From: DATBRC01 sp036560485
Lineage (GTDB): Bacteria; Pseudomonadota; Gammaproteobacteria; Burkholderiales; Burkholderiaceae_D
Direction of reading: 5' to 3'
Length of the DNA stretch: 64,000 nucleotides
Assembly (NCBI GenBank): GCA_036560485.1
Contig: DATBRC010000054.1
Coordinates: 124,001 to 188,000 of the forward strand
Under the pieces are notes generated by a model. That model did no database searches and was not told where the DNA came from. It saw only the letters and a program-made list of their open reading frames with translations. Position numbers and translations under genes: made by a program. Positions 9,901 to 19,230 of the stretch are shown here, piece by piece. Position 1 is the first letter of the stretch, and each line of letters begins with the position of its first letter.

Positions 9901-10300
9901 GTTGATCTGATGATTGACGAAGCTAAAAAAGAAAGGATAAACGCGGATTCAGTGCTGAAATTGAAAGGCATTATCGCAAAGTCCTATATTTTACCAGACA
10001 GATGCCTTCGGATTTAGAAATGAGATACGCTCATTCCTCGCAATCAAGATCATTATGACAACTTTTTCACCCGGAAACTTACCGGCTGTAGCTTATTTGG
10101 ACGTAGTTAACACACCCCCTTCAAAAACCTTTTGAATTTTCAGTAATTTGCAATAGTTGCTCCAAGATATGAGAGTATTAAATTTTTATTCAGACTGATT
10201 ACGGTTGCGTCTACATACAGAAAAACAAGTGCCACCTATCCAAATGCAATAGCTGTTCGCGGATGAATATTTCGACCAGCTTTCTTGACGTGAGGCTTTC
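9901..10300. other. 400-bp intergenic region without a gene
   Basis: Lies between the divergent tkt (minus) and binding-protein gene (plus). It must carry both promoters, but no strong consensus promoter, hairpin or repeat was recognised. The GTGAGG just upstream of 10301 serves as a ribosome binding site. Confidence 0.5.
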
Positions 10301-11161
10301 ATGACATCTTGCTGCGCCAATACCACGCGATATTCCATCCTGCCGGAGCAGCAAAAAAAACAATTCGCCTGGCAATTCTTTTGTCAATCGGTCCTGTTGA
10401 TCTTTTTAGCATTTTGGCTCCTGTCGATACATAGGCAAGTGACGGCTGCTCCGTTGACAACAAATGCGTCACCGACACCTTTTGTCATTGGTTTTGACGA
10501 GGATGAAAACACATACGGAACCCGCTGGGCTTTACGCATCTATACCGAGGCTTTCAGGCGCTTGGGCATTCCCTTGAAACCCGCCTACTATCAATTGGCA
10601 CGCAGGGCAGCTATGTTGGATGAAGGCGCAATTGATGGTGACTCGGGACGAGTGTATGGATATGTCACAGCACATCCCAATCTGATTCGGGTGGAGGAGC
10701 CGGTAATGGATTTTTCATTCGGACTCTTCTCCGCGAACCCATCGGTCCGGCCTCAACGCCTGGAAGATTTGGCTTCTTCGGGCTGGCGAACGGAATATCG
10801 ACGCGGCATATTCCTGTGCGAAACCACGCTGAAAAAATTTGTTCCGCCCGAGCTGATTTCAGATGTGACCAGTGAGGAACAAGGGGTGAAAAAACTGCTG
10901 GCTGGACGCACCGACCTGTACTGCGATCTCGATAGTTATGTACGCAAGCCGCTTAATGAGCTGGATCCCAAAAACAAGTCGAACGTCCGGAAAGTAATCA
11001 ATATCGGAACAATCCCGACCTATCCTTATATTCACAATAAACATATCAAGTTGTTACCCCGCTTGACGGCGGTTTTAAAGGAGATGAAGGCCGAAGGCCT
11101 GATCGAGACCTACCGTCTGCAAACAGAACGTGAAATGGGCTGGACACAGCAGCTGTTTTAA
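10301..11161 (+). CDS. Periplasmic substrate-binding (SBP_bac_3-like) protein
   Basis: 286 residues. The N-terminus is long, with a hydrophobic stretch at about residues 28-45 (SVLLIFLAFWLL) that would act as a signal peptide or anchor. The rest resembles family 3 solute-binding domains: an opening IGFDED segment, RWALRIYTEAFRRLG, DGDSGRVYGY, and the terminal MKAEGLIETYR typical of this fold. A GAGG ribosome binding site lies six bases before the ATG. It is followed after 83 bp, on the same strand, by a membrane GGDEF-EAL protein, which suggests it senses a ligand for that enzyme rather than serving an ABC transporter; no permease gene is nearby. Confidence 0.75.
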   Translation: MTSCCANTTRYSILPEQQKKQFAWQFFCQSVLLIFLAFWLLSIHRQVTAAPLTTNASPTPFVIGFDEDENTYGTRWALRIYTEAFRRLGIPLKPAYYQLARRAAMLDEGAIDGDSGRVYGYVTAHPNLIRVEEPVMDFSFGLFSANPSVRPQRLEDLASSGWRTEYRRGIFLCETTLKKFVPPELISDVTSEEQGVKKLLAGRTDLYCDLDSYVRKPLNELDPKNKSNVRKVINIGTIPTYPYIHNKHIKLLPRLTAVLKEMKAEGLIETYRLQTEREMGWTQQLF

Positions 11162-11244
11162 AACGACAATTCGACAGAAATATAAAAAATGACATTCGTC
11201 GCTTGTGATGTCGATGGCCGACCATCCCGTCCTGCATAAGAAAA

Positions 11245-13644
11245 ATGGAACGTCTAAAAACTCTACTCTTTGGAAAAGAAAAGCGCATAGGCCGTAAACT
11301 TACGGCTCTGATCATTGCATTCAGTTCGGTTGTTACGCTCTTCATTTCAGTCATCCAACTGACTATCGAATATAAAGGCCTGCGCAGCGCAATCGGCGAG
11401 CAACTTGAAGGTATCAGCATCTATGTGCCAAGCATCGCAGGCAGCGTATGGGATTTCGACGAAAAGCAGATTCAGAGAGCCCTGGATGCGCTCATTCTGC
11501 TTCCCAACATAGCTCGCGTCCAGATAACCACATCCGACACCAACAAATCATGGAGTGCCGGCACCAACCATTCTCCGAACGTGGTCACGCAAACCTATAT
11601 CCTGCAGCACGAAGCCAAAGACAAAGTCGACAAGATCGGCACGCTCACGGTGGTTGCCAGCCTCGACGCGATTTACTGGCAAGTAGCCGCTAGTGCAATT
11701 TCCATTGTGCTCAGTAACGGCATGAAGACTTTGCTTGTCGCACTCTTCATGGTTTATCTGATTCGTCAGCTGATAACCACACGTCTCGAAAAAATGGCAA
11801 ACAAGATGCGTACGCTGATTCCCAGTATGCATACATTGAATCAGGTTGTAGAAACACCGCAGCAGCCGTTACCGCAATTCATCGATGAATTGGATGCGAT
11901 TGATTGGACCTTGGACAGGACAACGGAAAATCTGGACATCGCGATCGCGACTTTGTTGCAGGTCAACGAAGAACTGAAGAATCAGATAGCCGGAACCGAA
12001 GCCATACTGCAAAATGCTCTGGTTGGCATTATCATGATTTGCGATAACAAAATTCTTGTATGCAATCGGCGCTGCGAAGAAATATTCGGCTACGCCGAGG
12101 GCGAAATGCTCGGACAGTCGACCAGAATTCTGCATCAGACTGAAGATGATTTCATCCGATTGAATGAACAGGCATATAGCAATTTCAGTCAGGGCCTGAA
12201 TTTCAGTTGCATATTGATGTTGGCGAAACGGGATGGAAGCAGTTTCTGGGGCGAGATCACCGGTCGCATACTTGACCCCGCACTTCCATCCGGACGCAGT
12301 ACCTGGATTTACACCGATGTTTCCGAACGCAAATCGGCTGAAGAAAAAATCAGCTTCGTTGCCTATCATGATTTACTGACCGAATTACCTAACCGGCTGC
12401 TTCTTGAAGATCGGTTTCAGCAGGCCATTGCTTATGCCGACCGCGATGGATCGAAAGTGGCATTGATATTTCTTGACCTCGATAATTTTAAAACCATCAA
12501 CGACTCTCTCGGTCATTCGGTAGGCGACAAACTCATACAGAAAGTCGCTCAGCGTCTGTCGGAATGTTTGCGTGAGATTGATACCATCTGCCGGCAAGGC
12601 GGCGATGAGTTTCTGATCGTACTGCCTTCTTTGGCGGATGCGGATGCGCTGGCACCCATCGCTGCCAAGATAGCGAGCAGTTTATTTGAACCGTTTGGAA
12701 TAGAAGGCAATCAATTGACGACCTCCGCTTCGCTCGGTGTAGCCATCTATCCTGATGACGGTGCAGACTTCAATACACTGACAAAAAAAGCAGACATGGC
12801 AATGTATCGCGCCAAGAATGCAGGACGTAATACTTACCGTTTTTTCGACGCGCAGATGGATATTGATGCAATCGAGCAGTTGAATATGAGTAATGGATTG
12901 CGTCAGGCGCTCGAGCGCCAGGAATTCGTATTGCATTACCAGCCCCAGATCGATCTGGCCAGCAATCGGTTGATCGGGGTCGAGGCATTAATTCGTTGGA
13001 ACCACCCAGAACTGGGCATGATTCTACCGAACCGTTTCATTCCGGTAGCAGAGAATAACGGCTTGATCGTTCCTATAGGGGAATGGGTATTGCACGAAGC
13101 CTGCCGTCAAGCGGCTGAATGGCAACTGGCTGGGATCGATAATATCGTCATTGCAGTGAACATGTCGGCCCTGCAATTCAAACACGGCAATCTGGAACAC
13201 TCGATTACGAGCGCCCTGAGAAAGTCAGGACTGGCCCCTGCATTCCTTGAGCTAGAACTCACCGAATCGATCCTGATTCATGATACTGAAAGCGTGCTGG
13301 CTACCGTCAAGCGCTTGAAACTGTTGGGCATCAATCTCTCGATTGATGATTTCGGCACAGGTTATTCAAGCCTTTCCTATCTCAAGCGTTTTGATGTGGA
13401 CAAACTCAAGATCGATCAATCATTTATCCATAATCTGGAAACGCATCCGGAAGACGAAGCCATCATTCGCGCCATCATCCAGATGGCGCAAAGTCTGGGT
13501 TTGAGAACCATTGCGGAAGGAGTCGAGAAAGAATCGGTTGCCAGCCAATTGAGAATGTTGGGCTGCGATGAAGTACAGGGATATTTCTTTGCGCGTCCAA
13601 TGTCGGCTGAATCATTTTCAATCTATTATCAAAAGACTGCTTGA
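11245..13644 (+). CDS. Membrane PAS-GGDEF-EAL cyclic-di-GMP enzyme
   Basis: 799 residues. Two membrane segments (about 17-38 and 150-172) enclose a periplasmic sensor region, followed by a linker, a PAS domain (about 255-370), a GGDEF domain and an EAL domain. GGDEF is intact (RQGGDEF, near residue 452), and an inhibitory-site RxxD (REID) stands five residues before it. The EAL domain (GVEALIRW near 578) keeps its usual residues: NMSALQF, ELTES, DDFGTGYSSLSYL, KLKIDQSFI and the terminal GYFFARP. Both diguanylate cyclase and phosphodiesterase activities are therefore possible; the net direction cannot be read from sequence. The upstream binding protein may be its input. Confidence 0.92.
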   Translation: MERLKTLLFGKEKRIGRKLTALIIAFSSVVTLFISVIQLTIEYKGLRSAIGEQLEGISIYVPSIAGSVWDFDEKQIQRALDALILLPNIARVQITTSDTNKSWSAGTNHSPNVVTQTYILQHEAKDKVDKIGTLTVVASLDAIYWQVAASAISIVLSNGMKTLLVALFMVYLIRQLITTRLEKMANKMRTLIPSMHTLNQVVETPQQPLPQFIDELDAIDWTLDRTTENLDIAIATLLQVNEELKNQIAGTEAILQNALVGIIMICDNKILVCNRRCEEIFGYAEGEMLGQSTRILHQTEDDFIRLNEQAYSNFSQGLNFSCILMLAKRDGSSFWGEITGRILDPALPSGRSTWIYTDVSERKSAEEKISFVAYHDLLTELPNRLLLEDRFQQAIAYADRDGSKVALIFLDLDNFKTINDSLGHSVGDKLIQKVAQRLSECLREIDTICRQGGDEFLIVLPSLADADALAPIAAKIASSLFEPFGIEGNQLTTSASLGVAIYPDDGADFNTLTKKADMAMYRAKNAGRNTYRFFDAQMDIDAIEQLNMSNGLRQALERQEFVLHYQPQIDLASNRLIGVEALIRWNHPELGMILPNRFIPVAENNGLIVPIGEWVLHEACRQAAEWQLAGIDNIVIAVNMSALQFKHGNLEHSITSALRKSGLAPAFLELELTESILIHDTESVLATVKRLKLLGINLSIDDFGTGYSSLSYLKRFDVDKLKIDQSFIHNLETHPEDEAIIRAIIQMAQSLGLRTIAEGVEKESVASQLRMLGCDEVQGYFFARPMSAESFSIYYQKTA

Positions 13645-13716
13645 GTATGCGGTATCCTAGCTAATAGCGATTCTCGATGTATCACCTTCAGTTTCAATAA
13701 AGTATCGAATCAAACC

Positions 13717-14442
13717 ATGCCACGTTTTTTCTGCCCTGAAGCCCTTGCCATTGGCGCCGCCATTACCCTGCCGGACAATATTGCCCATCATGTGCAGGTA
13801 TTGCGTCTTTCCCAGGGGGACAATATCAGCCTATTTAATGGCACGGGCGGCGAATATATCAGCACTCTTACTCTGATTGAGAAAAAGCGTGTGATGGTTG
13901 AAGTCAAAGCCTTCTCGTCACGGGAAGTCGAATTGCCCTACGCCGTTACTTTGGCGCAGGCATTGCCCGAAGCATCGAAAATGGACTGGATCATCGAAAA
14001 AGCGGTTGAACTCGGTGTCGCCGGTATCCAGCCTCTTTCTGCACAACGTTGTGTAGTCAAACTGGCTGCAGATCGTGCCGAGAAAAAACGCGCACATTGG
14101 CAAGGCATCATCGTCTCGGCCGCCGAGCAAAGCGGCCGCAATCGCGTCCCGCACCTCGGTGAATTGGCTGATTTCAATAACTGGATCGCCCAACAGGATA
14201 TGCATCGTCGCATCCTGCTCAGTCCGCGTGCCGAACAATCATTGTCCGATTGGGCGCGCCATCATCCGCCGCAAGCTGCGACCTTGTTGATAGGACCAGA
14301 AGGCGGATTCACTGACATTGAAGAGGGCTTGGCACAGCGTCAGGGCGTGCTTGCATTGTCAATGGGACCACGCGTGTTACGCACTGAAACAGCGGGTTTA
14401 GCTGCTCTCGCGGCATTGAACGCCGTTTGGGGCGGAATGTGA
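13717..14442 (+). CDS. rsmE: 16S rRNA (uracil1498-N3)-methyltransferase
   Basis: 241 residues. It methylates U1498 in the decoding region of the small ribosomal subunit using S-adenosylmethionine. The SPOUT knot signatures are visible: LLIGPEGGFTDIEEGLA and, close to the C-terminus, LSMGPRVLRTETAGLAALA. The N-terminal PUA-like part begins MPRFFCPEAL. It stands alone between the GGDEF-EAL gene and ribF. Confidence 0.95.
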   Translation: MPRFFCPEALAIGAAITLPDNIAHHVQVLRLSQGDNISLFNGTGGEYISTLTLIEKKRVMVEVKAFSSREVELPYAVTLAQALPEASKMDWIIEKAVELGVAGIQPLSAQRCVVKLAADRAEKKRAHWQGIIVSAAEQSGRNRVPHLGELADFNNWIAQQDMHRRILLSPRAEQSLSDWARHHPPQAATLLIGPEGGFTDIEEGLAQRQGVLALSMGPRVLRTETAGLAALAALNAVWGGM

Positions 14443-14568
14443 GTCAAATCGCCTAAGCCGCAGTACTTCAACGTGCCACAGGCAACATAGCTGGATTTGC
14501 ACTACGGAAAAACCCACGAAAGCATTTATAATCTAGGGTTTTGCGACAGAGTTTTCCATTCGACCTCC

Positions 14569-15546
14569 ATGAAGGTATTTCGCGGACTTCCCAATGCCGC
14601 AGCGCGTGCACCTTGCGCACTGACAATCGGCAACTTCGACGGCGTGCATCGCGGGCATCAAGCCTTGCTGGCACGCGTGCGCGAAGCTGCGTCCAGATTG
14701 GGGCTGGAAGCGGCGATCATGACGTTCGAACCGCATCCGCGCGAATTTTTTGCACAGCTTGCCGGCGATCCGAGTAAAGCACCGACACGCATCGCCAGCC
14801 TGCGCGACAAACTGCAATCGCTCGCCGATGCAAAAATCGACCGGATCATTGTCGAACACTTCAATGCACACTTTGCCGCACTGCCGCCGCAGGAGTTTAT
14901 TGAAAAAGTTTTGGTGCAAGGTCTGCATGTGAAATGGCTGATGGTCGGCGAAGATTTTTGTTTCGGCGCCAAACGCACGGGCAATCTCGCGATGTTGATG
15001 GCTGCGGCCAAACAATTCGACTTTCATGTTGAAGCGCTGCCGATGGTAACCAATGGCGGTGCACGGATTTCTTCGTCGGCGATACGTTCTGCGTTAAAGC
15101 AAGGTGATTTTGAACATGCTTCACAGCTGCTCGGTCATCCTTACACGATTTCCGGCCATGTGATTCATGGAAAAAAACTGGGACGCACGCTCGGATTCCC
15201 AACGCTGAATTTGCGTGTGGCGCATAAGCATCCTGCTTTGACCGGCGTCTTTGTGGTACAAGTGCATGGCTTGGCAGATCAACCATTGCCGGCAGTCGCC
15301 AGCCTCGGTGTGCGTCCAACTGTCGATGACAGCGGCCGTGTTTTGCTGGAGACACACCTATTCGATTACGATGAAGATTGCTACGGTAAATTGATCCGCG
15401 TGGAGTTTTTGAAAAAATTGCGCGACGAAGAAAAGTACAGTGATCTGGCGACACTGACCGCTGCCATTGCACGCGACGAAGAGAATGCACGTGCCTATTT
15501 CAAGGAACAAGGCAATGTTGCCGTTTCGGCGACCGATCGAATTTGA
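14569..15546 (+). CDS. ribF: Bifunctional riboflavin kinase/FAD synthetase
   Basis: About 325 residues from the ATG at 14569. The open frame begins earlier at 14497, but homologous proteins begin near MKVFRGLPNA. It makes FMN and then FAD. The N-terminal nucleotidyltransferase motif is TIGNFDGVHRGHQALL. The C-terminal kinase half has GKKLGRTLGFPTLNL and GVFVVQV. It heads the run ribF-ileS-lspA-coaBC-dut, an arrangement widespread in betaproteobacteria. A TATAAT box at 14527-14532 could be its -10 element. Confidence 0.95.
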   Translation: MKVFRGLPNAAARAPCALTIGNFDGVHRGHQALLARVREAASRLGLEAAIMTFEPHPREFFAQLAGDPSKAPTRIASLRDKLQSLADAKIDRIIVEHFNAHFAALPPQEFIEKVLVQGLHVKWLMVGEDFCFGAKRTGNLAMLMAAAKQFDFHVEALPMVTNGGARISSSAIRSALKQGDFEHASQLLGHPYTISGHVIHGKKLGRTLGFPTLNLRVAHKHPALTGVFVVQVHGLADQPLPAVASLGVRPTVDDSGRVLLETHLFDYDEDCYGKLIRVEFLKKLRDEEKYSDLATLTAAIARDEENARAYFKEQGNVAVSATDRI

Positions 15547-15634
15547 CGCTGACCATTCGCAAACACATCAGCGCGCGTTCGATACATTGAACACGCTCCA
15601 CCGAATACCAAATTGAAAATTTAAAATCGATCTT

Positions 15635-18508
15635 ATGTCCGATAACAAACCAAGCAAGCCAGACAGCAAGTCCAGCAAATACCCGGTCAACATGACCGAA
15701 ACACCGTTCCCTATGCGCGGCGATCTCGCCAAGCGCGAGCCGCAATGGGTCAAGCAATGGCAAGAAAAAAAGATCTACGAGCGCATCCGTAAGGCATCCA
15801 AGGGGCGCCCGAAATTCGTTTTGCACGATGGCCCACCGTACGCCAACGGCGACATCCACATTGGTCACGCGGTCAATAAAATTTTGAAAGACATGATCGT
15901 CAAAGCACGCAACATGGCGGGCTTTGATGCGCCCTACGTGCCGGGCTGGGACTGTCACGGGATGCCGATCGAAATCCAGATTGAGAAGCAATACGGCAAG
16001 GGCTTGCCCACTGCCGAAGTGCAAGCGAAATCACGTGCGTACGCAGCCGAACAAATCGAACGGCAAAAGAAAGATTTCATCCGCCTAGGCGTGTTGGGCG
16101 AATGGGATCGTCCGTACAAGACAATGGACTTCGGCAATGAAGCCGATGAGCTGCGCGCACTCGGTACGATCCAGCAAAAAGGTTATGTGTATCGCGGCTT
16201 GAAGCCGGTCAACTGGTGCTTCGATTGCGGTTCCGCATTAGCGGAAGCGGAAGTCGAATATCAGGACAAGCGCGATCCGGCCATCGACGTCGGCTTTCCA
16301 TTCGCCGAACCGGAGAAAATTGCCAAGGCATTCGGACTCAGCAAGCTGCCAACCGACAAAGGCTACGTGATCATCTGGACCACGACACCGTGGACCATCC
16401 CGGCCAACCAGGCGTTGAACGTGCATCCGGAATTTACTTACGCATTGGTGCAAACCACGCGCAATGGCGAACCGCTGCTGTTGATCCTGGCACAGGATCT
16501 GGTTGAACAATGTCTGCAACGCTACGGCCTCGAAGGCAAGGTCATCGCGACCTGCATCGGGCAAGCACTGTCGATGATCAACTTCAAGCATCCGTTCGCC
16601 GATGCCGACCCAGGTTACAAGCGCTACTCACCCGTGTATGTCGGCGAGTATGTGACACTCGACACCGGTACCGGCATCGTGCACTCTGCGCCTGCTTATG
16701 GTCTCGACGACTTCATCTCTTGCAAAGCGCATGGCATGAAGGATGACGACATCCTGAAACCGGTAATGGGTGACGGCAAGTACGCATCGTGGCTGCCGTT
16801 CTTCGCCGGCATGACGATCTGGGAAGCATCGAAGCCGATCTGCGCGAAGCTGGAAGAAGTCGGCTCGCTGTTCAAACTGGTGATGTTCGACCACAGCTAC
16901 ATGCACTGCTGGCGTCACAAAACACCGATCATCTATCGCGCGACGTCGCAATGGTTTGCCGGCATGGATATCGCGCCGAAAGACGGCAACCCATCGCTGC
17001 GCGAAACCGCGCTGGAAGGCATCGATGCAACCGTTTTCTATCCGTCATGGGGTAAGGCACGTCTGCACGGCATGATTGCCAACCGCCCGGACTGGACCCT
17101 GTCGCGCCAACGCCAATGGGGCGTGCCGATGGCATTCTTCCTGCACAAGGAAACCGGCGAACTACATCCGCGCACACCGGAACTATTGGAAGCGATCGCA
17201 CAACGTATCGAAAAAAGCGGCATCGAAGCATGGCAAGCACTCGACCCGGCCGAACTATTGGGCGATGACGCAGCCAATTATGTGAAGAACAAGGACACGC
17301 TCGATGTCTGGTTCGATTCAGGCACCACGCACCAGACGGTATTGCGCGGGTCGCACAAGGCTGAATCACGCTTCCCTGCCGACTTGTATCTGGAAGGATC
17401 GGACCAGCATCGCGGCTGGTTCCATTCATCGCTACTGACCTCATCGATGCTGAATGGCTGCGCGCCGTACAAAGCATTATTGACACACGGCTTTGTGGTC
17501 GATGGTGAAGGCAAGAAAATGTCGAAGTCGAAAGGCAATGTGGTCGCACCGCAAAAGGTGTCTGACACACTCGGCGCCGATATCTTGCGTCTGTGGGTCT
17601 CTTCGACCGACTACTCCGGTGAGCTGTCGATCTCGGATGAAATTTTGAAACGTGTAACGGAAGCGTATCGCCGTATCCGCAATACCTTGCGTTTCTTGTT
17701 GGCGAACACATCTGACTTCGATCTGAAGAAAGATGCAGTCGCCATCAATGAACTGTCGGAAATCGATCGATATGCGATCGCTCGCATGGCCGAATTGCAA
17801 ACGGAGATCCTGGCGCATTACGACATCTATGAATTCCATCCGGTCACGGCGAAATTGCAGATGTATTGTTCGGAAGATCTGGGCGGCTTCTATCTCGATA
17901 TTTTGAAGGATCGCCTGTACACCGGCGGCGTAACTTCCAAGGCGCGACGCTCGGCGCAAACCGCGATTTGGCATATCACGCAATCGCTGTTGCGCGTGAT
18001 GGCACCGACCCTGTCGTTCACGGCTGAAGAAGCGTGGGCTGTCTTTGCTAGCAAGGAAGCGTATGCGGCCAGCGATGAAACGATTTTCACGCAAACCTAT
18101 TACACGCTGCCTGCAGTCGATGGCGCTGCCGAACTATTGACCAAGTACGCGGCCTTGCGCGAGGTACGCACCGATGTCACCAAGCAGTTGGAAGAAGTAC
18201 GCATGGCAGGCGGTATCGGATCGTCGCTGCAGGCAGAAGTCGAAATCAAGGCTAGCGGCGACAAGTTCAAACTGCTGAATAGTCTGGATGATGATTTGAA
18301 ATTTGTGCTGATCACCTCACAAGCGAAGGTAACGGAAGTCGCCAGCGCAGCTGATGAAACGATTATCGTCACGCCATCAACCCAACAGAAATGCGAACGC
18401 TGCTGGCATTATCGCGCTGACGTTGGGTCACATGCGGATCATCCGGGCATTTGCGGACGTTGCGTGACGAACTTATTTGGTGCCGGCGAGGTCAGACGGT
18501 TCGCATGA
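15635..18508 (+). CDS. ileS: Isoleucyl-tRNA synthetase
   Basis: 957 residues. It charges tRNA-Ile. The class I HIGH motif appears as GDIHIGHAVN near residue 70 and the KMSKS loop as GKKMSKSKGNVV near residue 630. The C-terminal zinc finger CERCWHY...CGRC, typical of the bacterial eukaryote-unlike type, is complete. The editing domain contains the usual TTTPWTIPANQA motif. Followed by lspA after a dispersed repeat, the usual gene order. Confidence 0.97.
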   Translation: MSDNKPSKPDSKSSKYPVNMTETPFPMRGDLAKREPQWVKQWQEKKIYERIRKASKGRPKFVLHDGPPYANGDIHIGHAVNKILKDMIVKARNMAGFDAPYVPGWDCHGMPIEIQIEKQYGKGLPTAEVQAKSRAYAAEQIERQKKDFIRLGVLGEWDRPYKTMDFGNEADELRALGTIQQKGYVYRGLKPVNWCFDCGSALAEAEVEYQDKRDPAIDVGFPFAEPEKIAKAFGLSKLPTDKGYVIIWTTTPWTIPANQALNVHPEFTYALVQTTRNGEPLLLILAQDLVEQCLQRYGLEGKVIATCIGQALSMINFKHPFADADPGYKRYSPVYVGEYVTLDTGTGIVHSAPAYGLDDFISCKAHGMKDDDILKPVMGDGKYASWLPFFAGMTIWEASKPICAKLEEVGSLFKLVMFDHSYMHCWRHKTPIIYRATSQWFAGMDIAPKDGNPSLRETALEGIDATVFYPSWGKARLHGMIANRPDWTLSRQRQWGVPMAFFLHKETGELHPRTPELLEAIAQRIEKSGIEAWQALDPAELLGDDAANYVKNKDTLDVWFDSGTTHQTVLRGSHKAESRFPADLYLEGSDQHRGWFHSSLLTSSMLNGCAPYKALLTHGFVVDGEGKKMSKSKGNVVAPQKVSDTLGADILRLWVSSTDYSGELSISDEILKRVTEAYRRIRNTLRFLLANTSDFDLKKDAVAINELSEIDRYAIARMAELQTEILAHYDIYEFHPVTAKLQMYCSEDLGGFYLDILKDRLYTGGVTSKARRSAQTAIWHITQSLLRVMAPTLSFTAEEAWAVFASKEAYAASDETIFTQTYYTLPAVDGAAELLTKYAALREVRTDVTKQLEEVRMAGGIGSSLQAEVEIKASGDKFKLLNSLDDDLKFVLITSQAKVTEVASAADETIIVTPSTQQKCERCWHYRADVGSHADHPGICGRCVTNLFGAGEVRRFA

Positions 18509-18552
18509 CGGCTGCGTGATTGTGCCGTTGTATATTCTAACGACGCATGAGA

Positions 18553-18647
18553 CTCCTTCCCCTTCAAGGGGAAGGCAGGGATGGAGATGGGTTTAGAATC
18601 GGCTGCAACCCATCCTCACCCTAGCCCTCCCCTTGAAAGGGAGGGAA
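18553..18647. repeat. CT/AG-rich inverted repeat, family T, copy 1
   Basis: Outer arms contain CTTCCCCTTCAAGGGGAAG and CCTCCCCTTGAAAGGGAGG, and the inner arms are GGGATGGAGATGGGTTT and AACCCATCCTCACCCT. Related copies lie at 43663-43775 and 45691-45795. It separates ileS from lspA. Confidence 0.85.
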
Positions 18648-18700
18648 CAAGCGACAAATTACAATCATCATTTTGCATAAACGCACACAAGAAAACGATC

Positions 18701-19210
18701 ATGGCAAAACACAGAAGCTTTTCATCATCGCCCAGCACCAGCCTGACGCCGTGGCTTGGTATCGCAATCCTCGTCATACTGTTCGACCAACTCACCAAGA
18801 TCGCCATCGCAAAACTTTTTCATTACGGCGAATCGCATCCAGTCACGTCATTCTTCAATCTCGTCCTGGCTTACAACCCAGGTGCCGCATTCAACTTCTT
18901 GGCTGATGCCTCCGGATGGCAGCGTTACTTGTTTACAGGGTTGGGCATCGCTGCCGCGCTGTTCATTGTCTATCTGCTGAAGCGTCACGCAGGCCAGCGT
19001 TTGTTTTGCTGGGCACTATCGTTAGTACTGGGCGGTGCAGTCGGCAACGTGATCGACCGTATTCGGTTGGGTCATGTGATCGATTTTCTGGATTTTTACA
19101 TCCCAAATTCACAGTGGCCACATTTCCCTGCATTCAACGTGGCGGATAGTGCGATTTGCGTTGGCGCGGTATTATTCGTTCTCGATGAATTACGTCGAGT
19201 GAACAAGTAA
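18701..19210 (+). CDS. lspA: Lipoprotein signal peptidase II
   Basis: 169 residues from the ATG at 18701. The frame extends to 18581 only by reading through the dispersed repeat, so that extension is rejected. The aspartic membrane protease cuts signal peptides of prolipoproteins after lipidation by Lgt (also in this window, 60611-61432). It has four membrane helices. The signatures NPGAAFNFL, GNVIDRIRLGHVIDFLDFY and FNVADSAICVG hold the two catalytic Asp residues. Confidence 0.96.
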   Translation: MAKHRSFSSSPSTSLTPWLGIAILVILFDQLTKIAIAKLFHYGESHPVTSFFNLVLAYNPGAAFNFLADASGWQRYLFTGLGIAAALFIVYLLKRHAGQRLFCWALSLVLGGAVGNVIDRIRLGHVIDFLDFYIPNSQWPHFPAFNVADSAICVGAVLFVLDELRRVNK

Positions 19211-19230
19211 GCTTACTCTCGGGGGCTGTC

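Noticed and set aside
16929..17711. 260-codon frame antisense to ileS
   Set aside because: Low-complexity Arg/Cys/Ser-rich translation; shadow of the synthetase gene.
18581..18700. N-terminal extension of lspA
   Set aside because: The extension is translated from a dispersed repeat, and family members start at the ATG at 18701.
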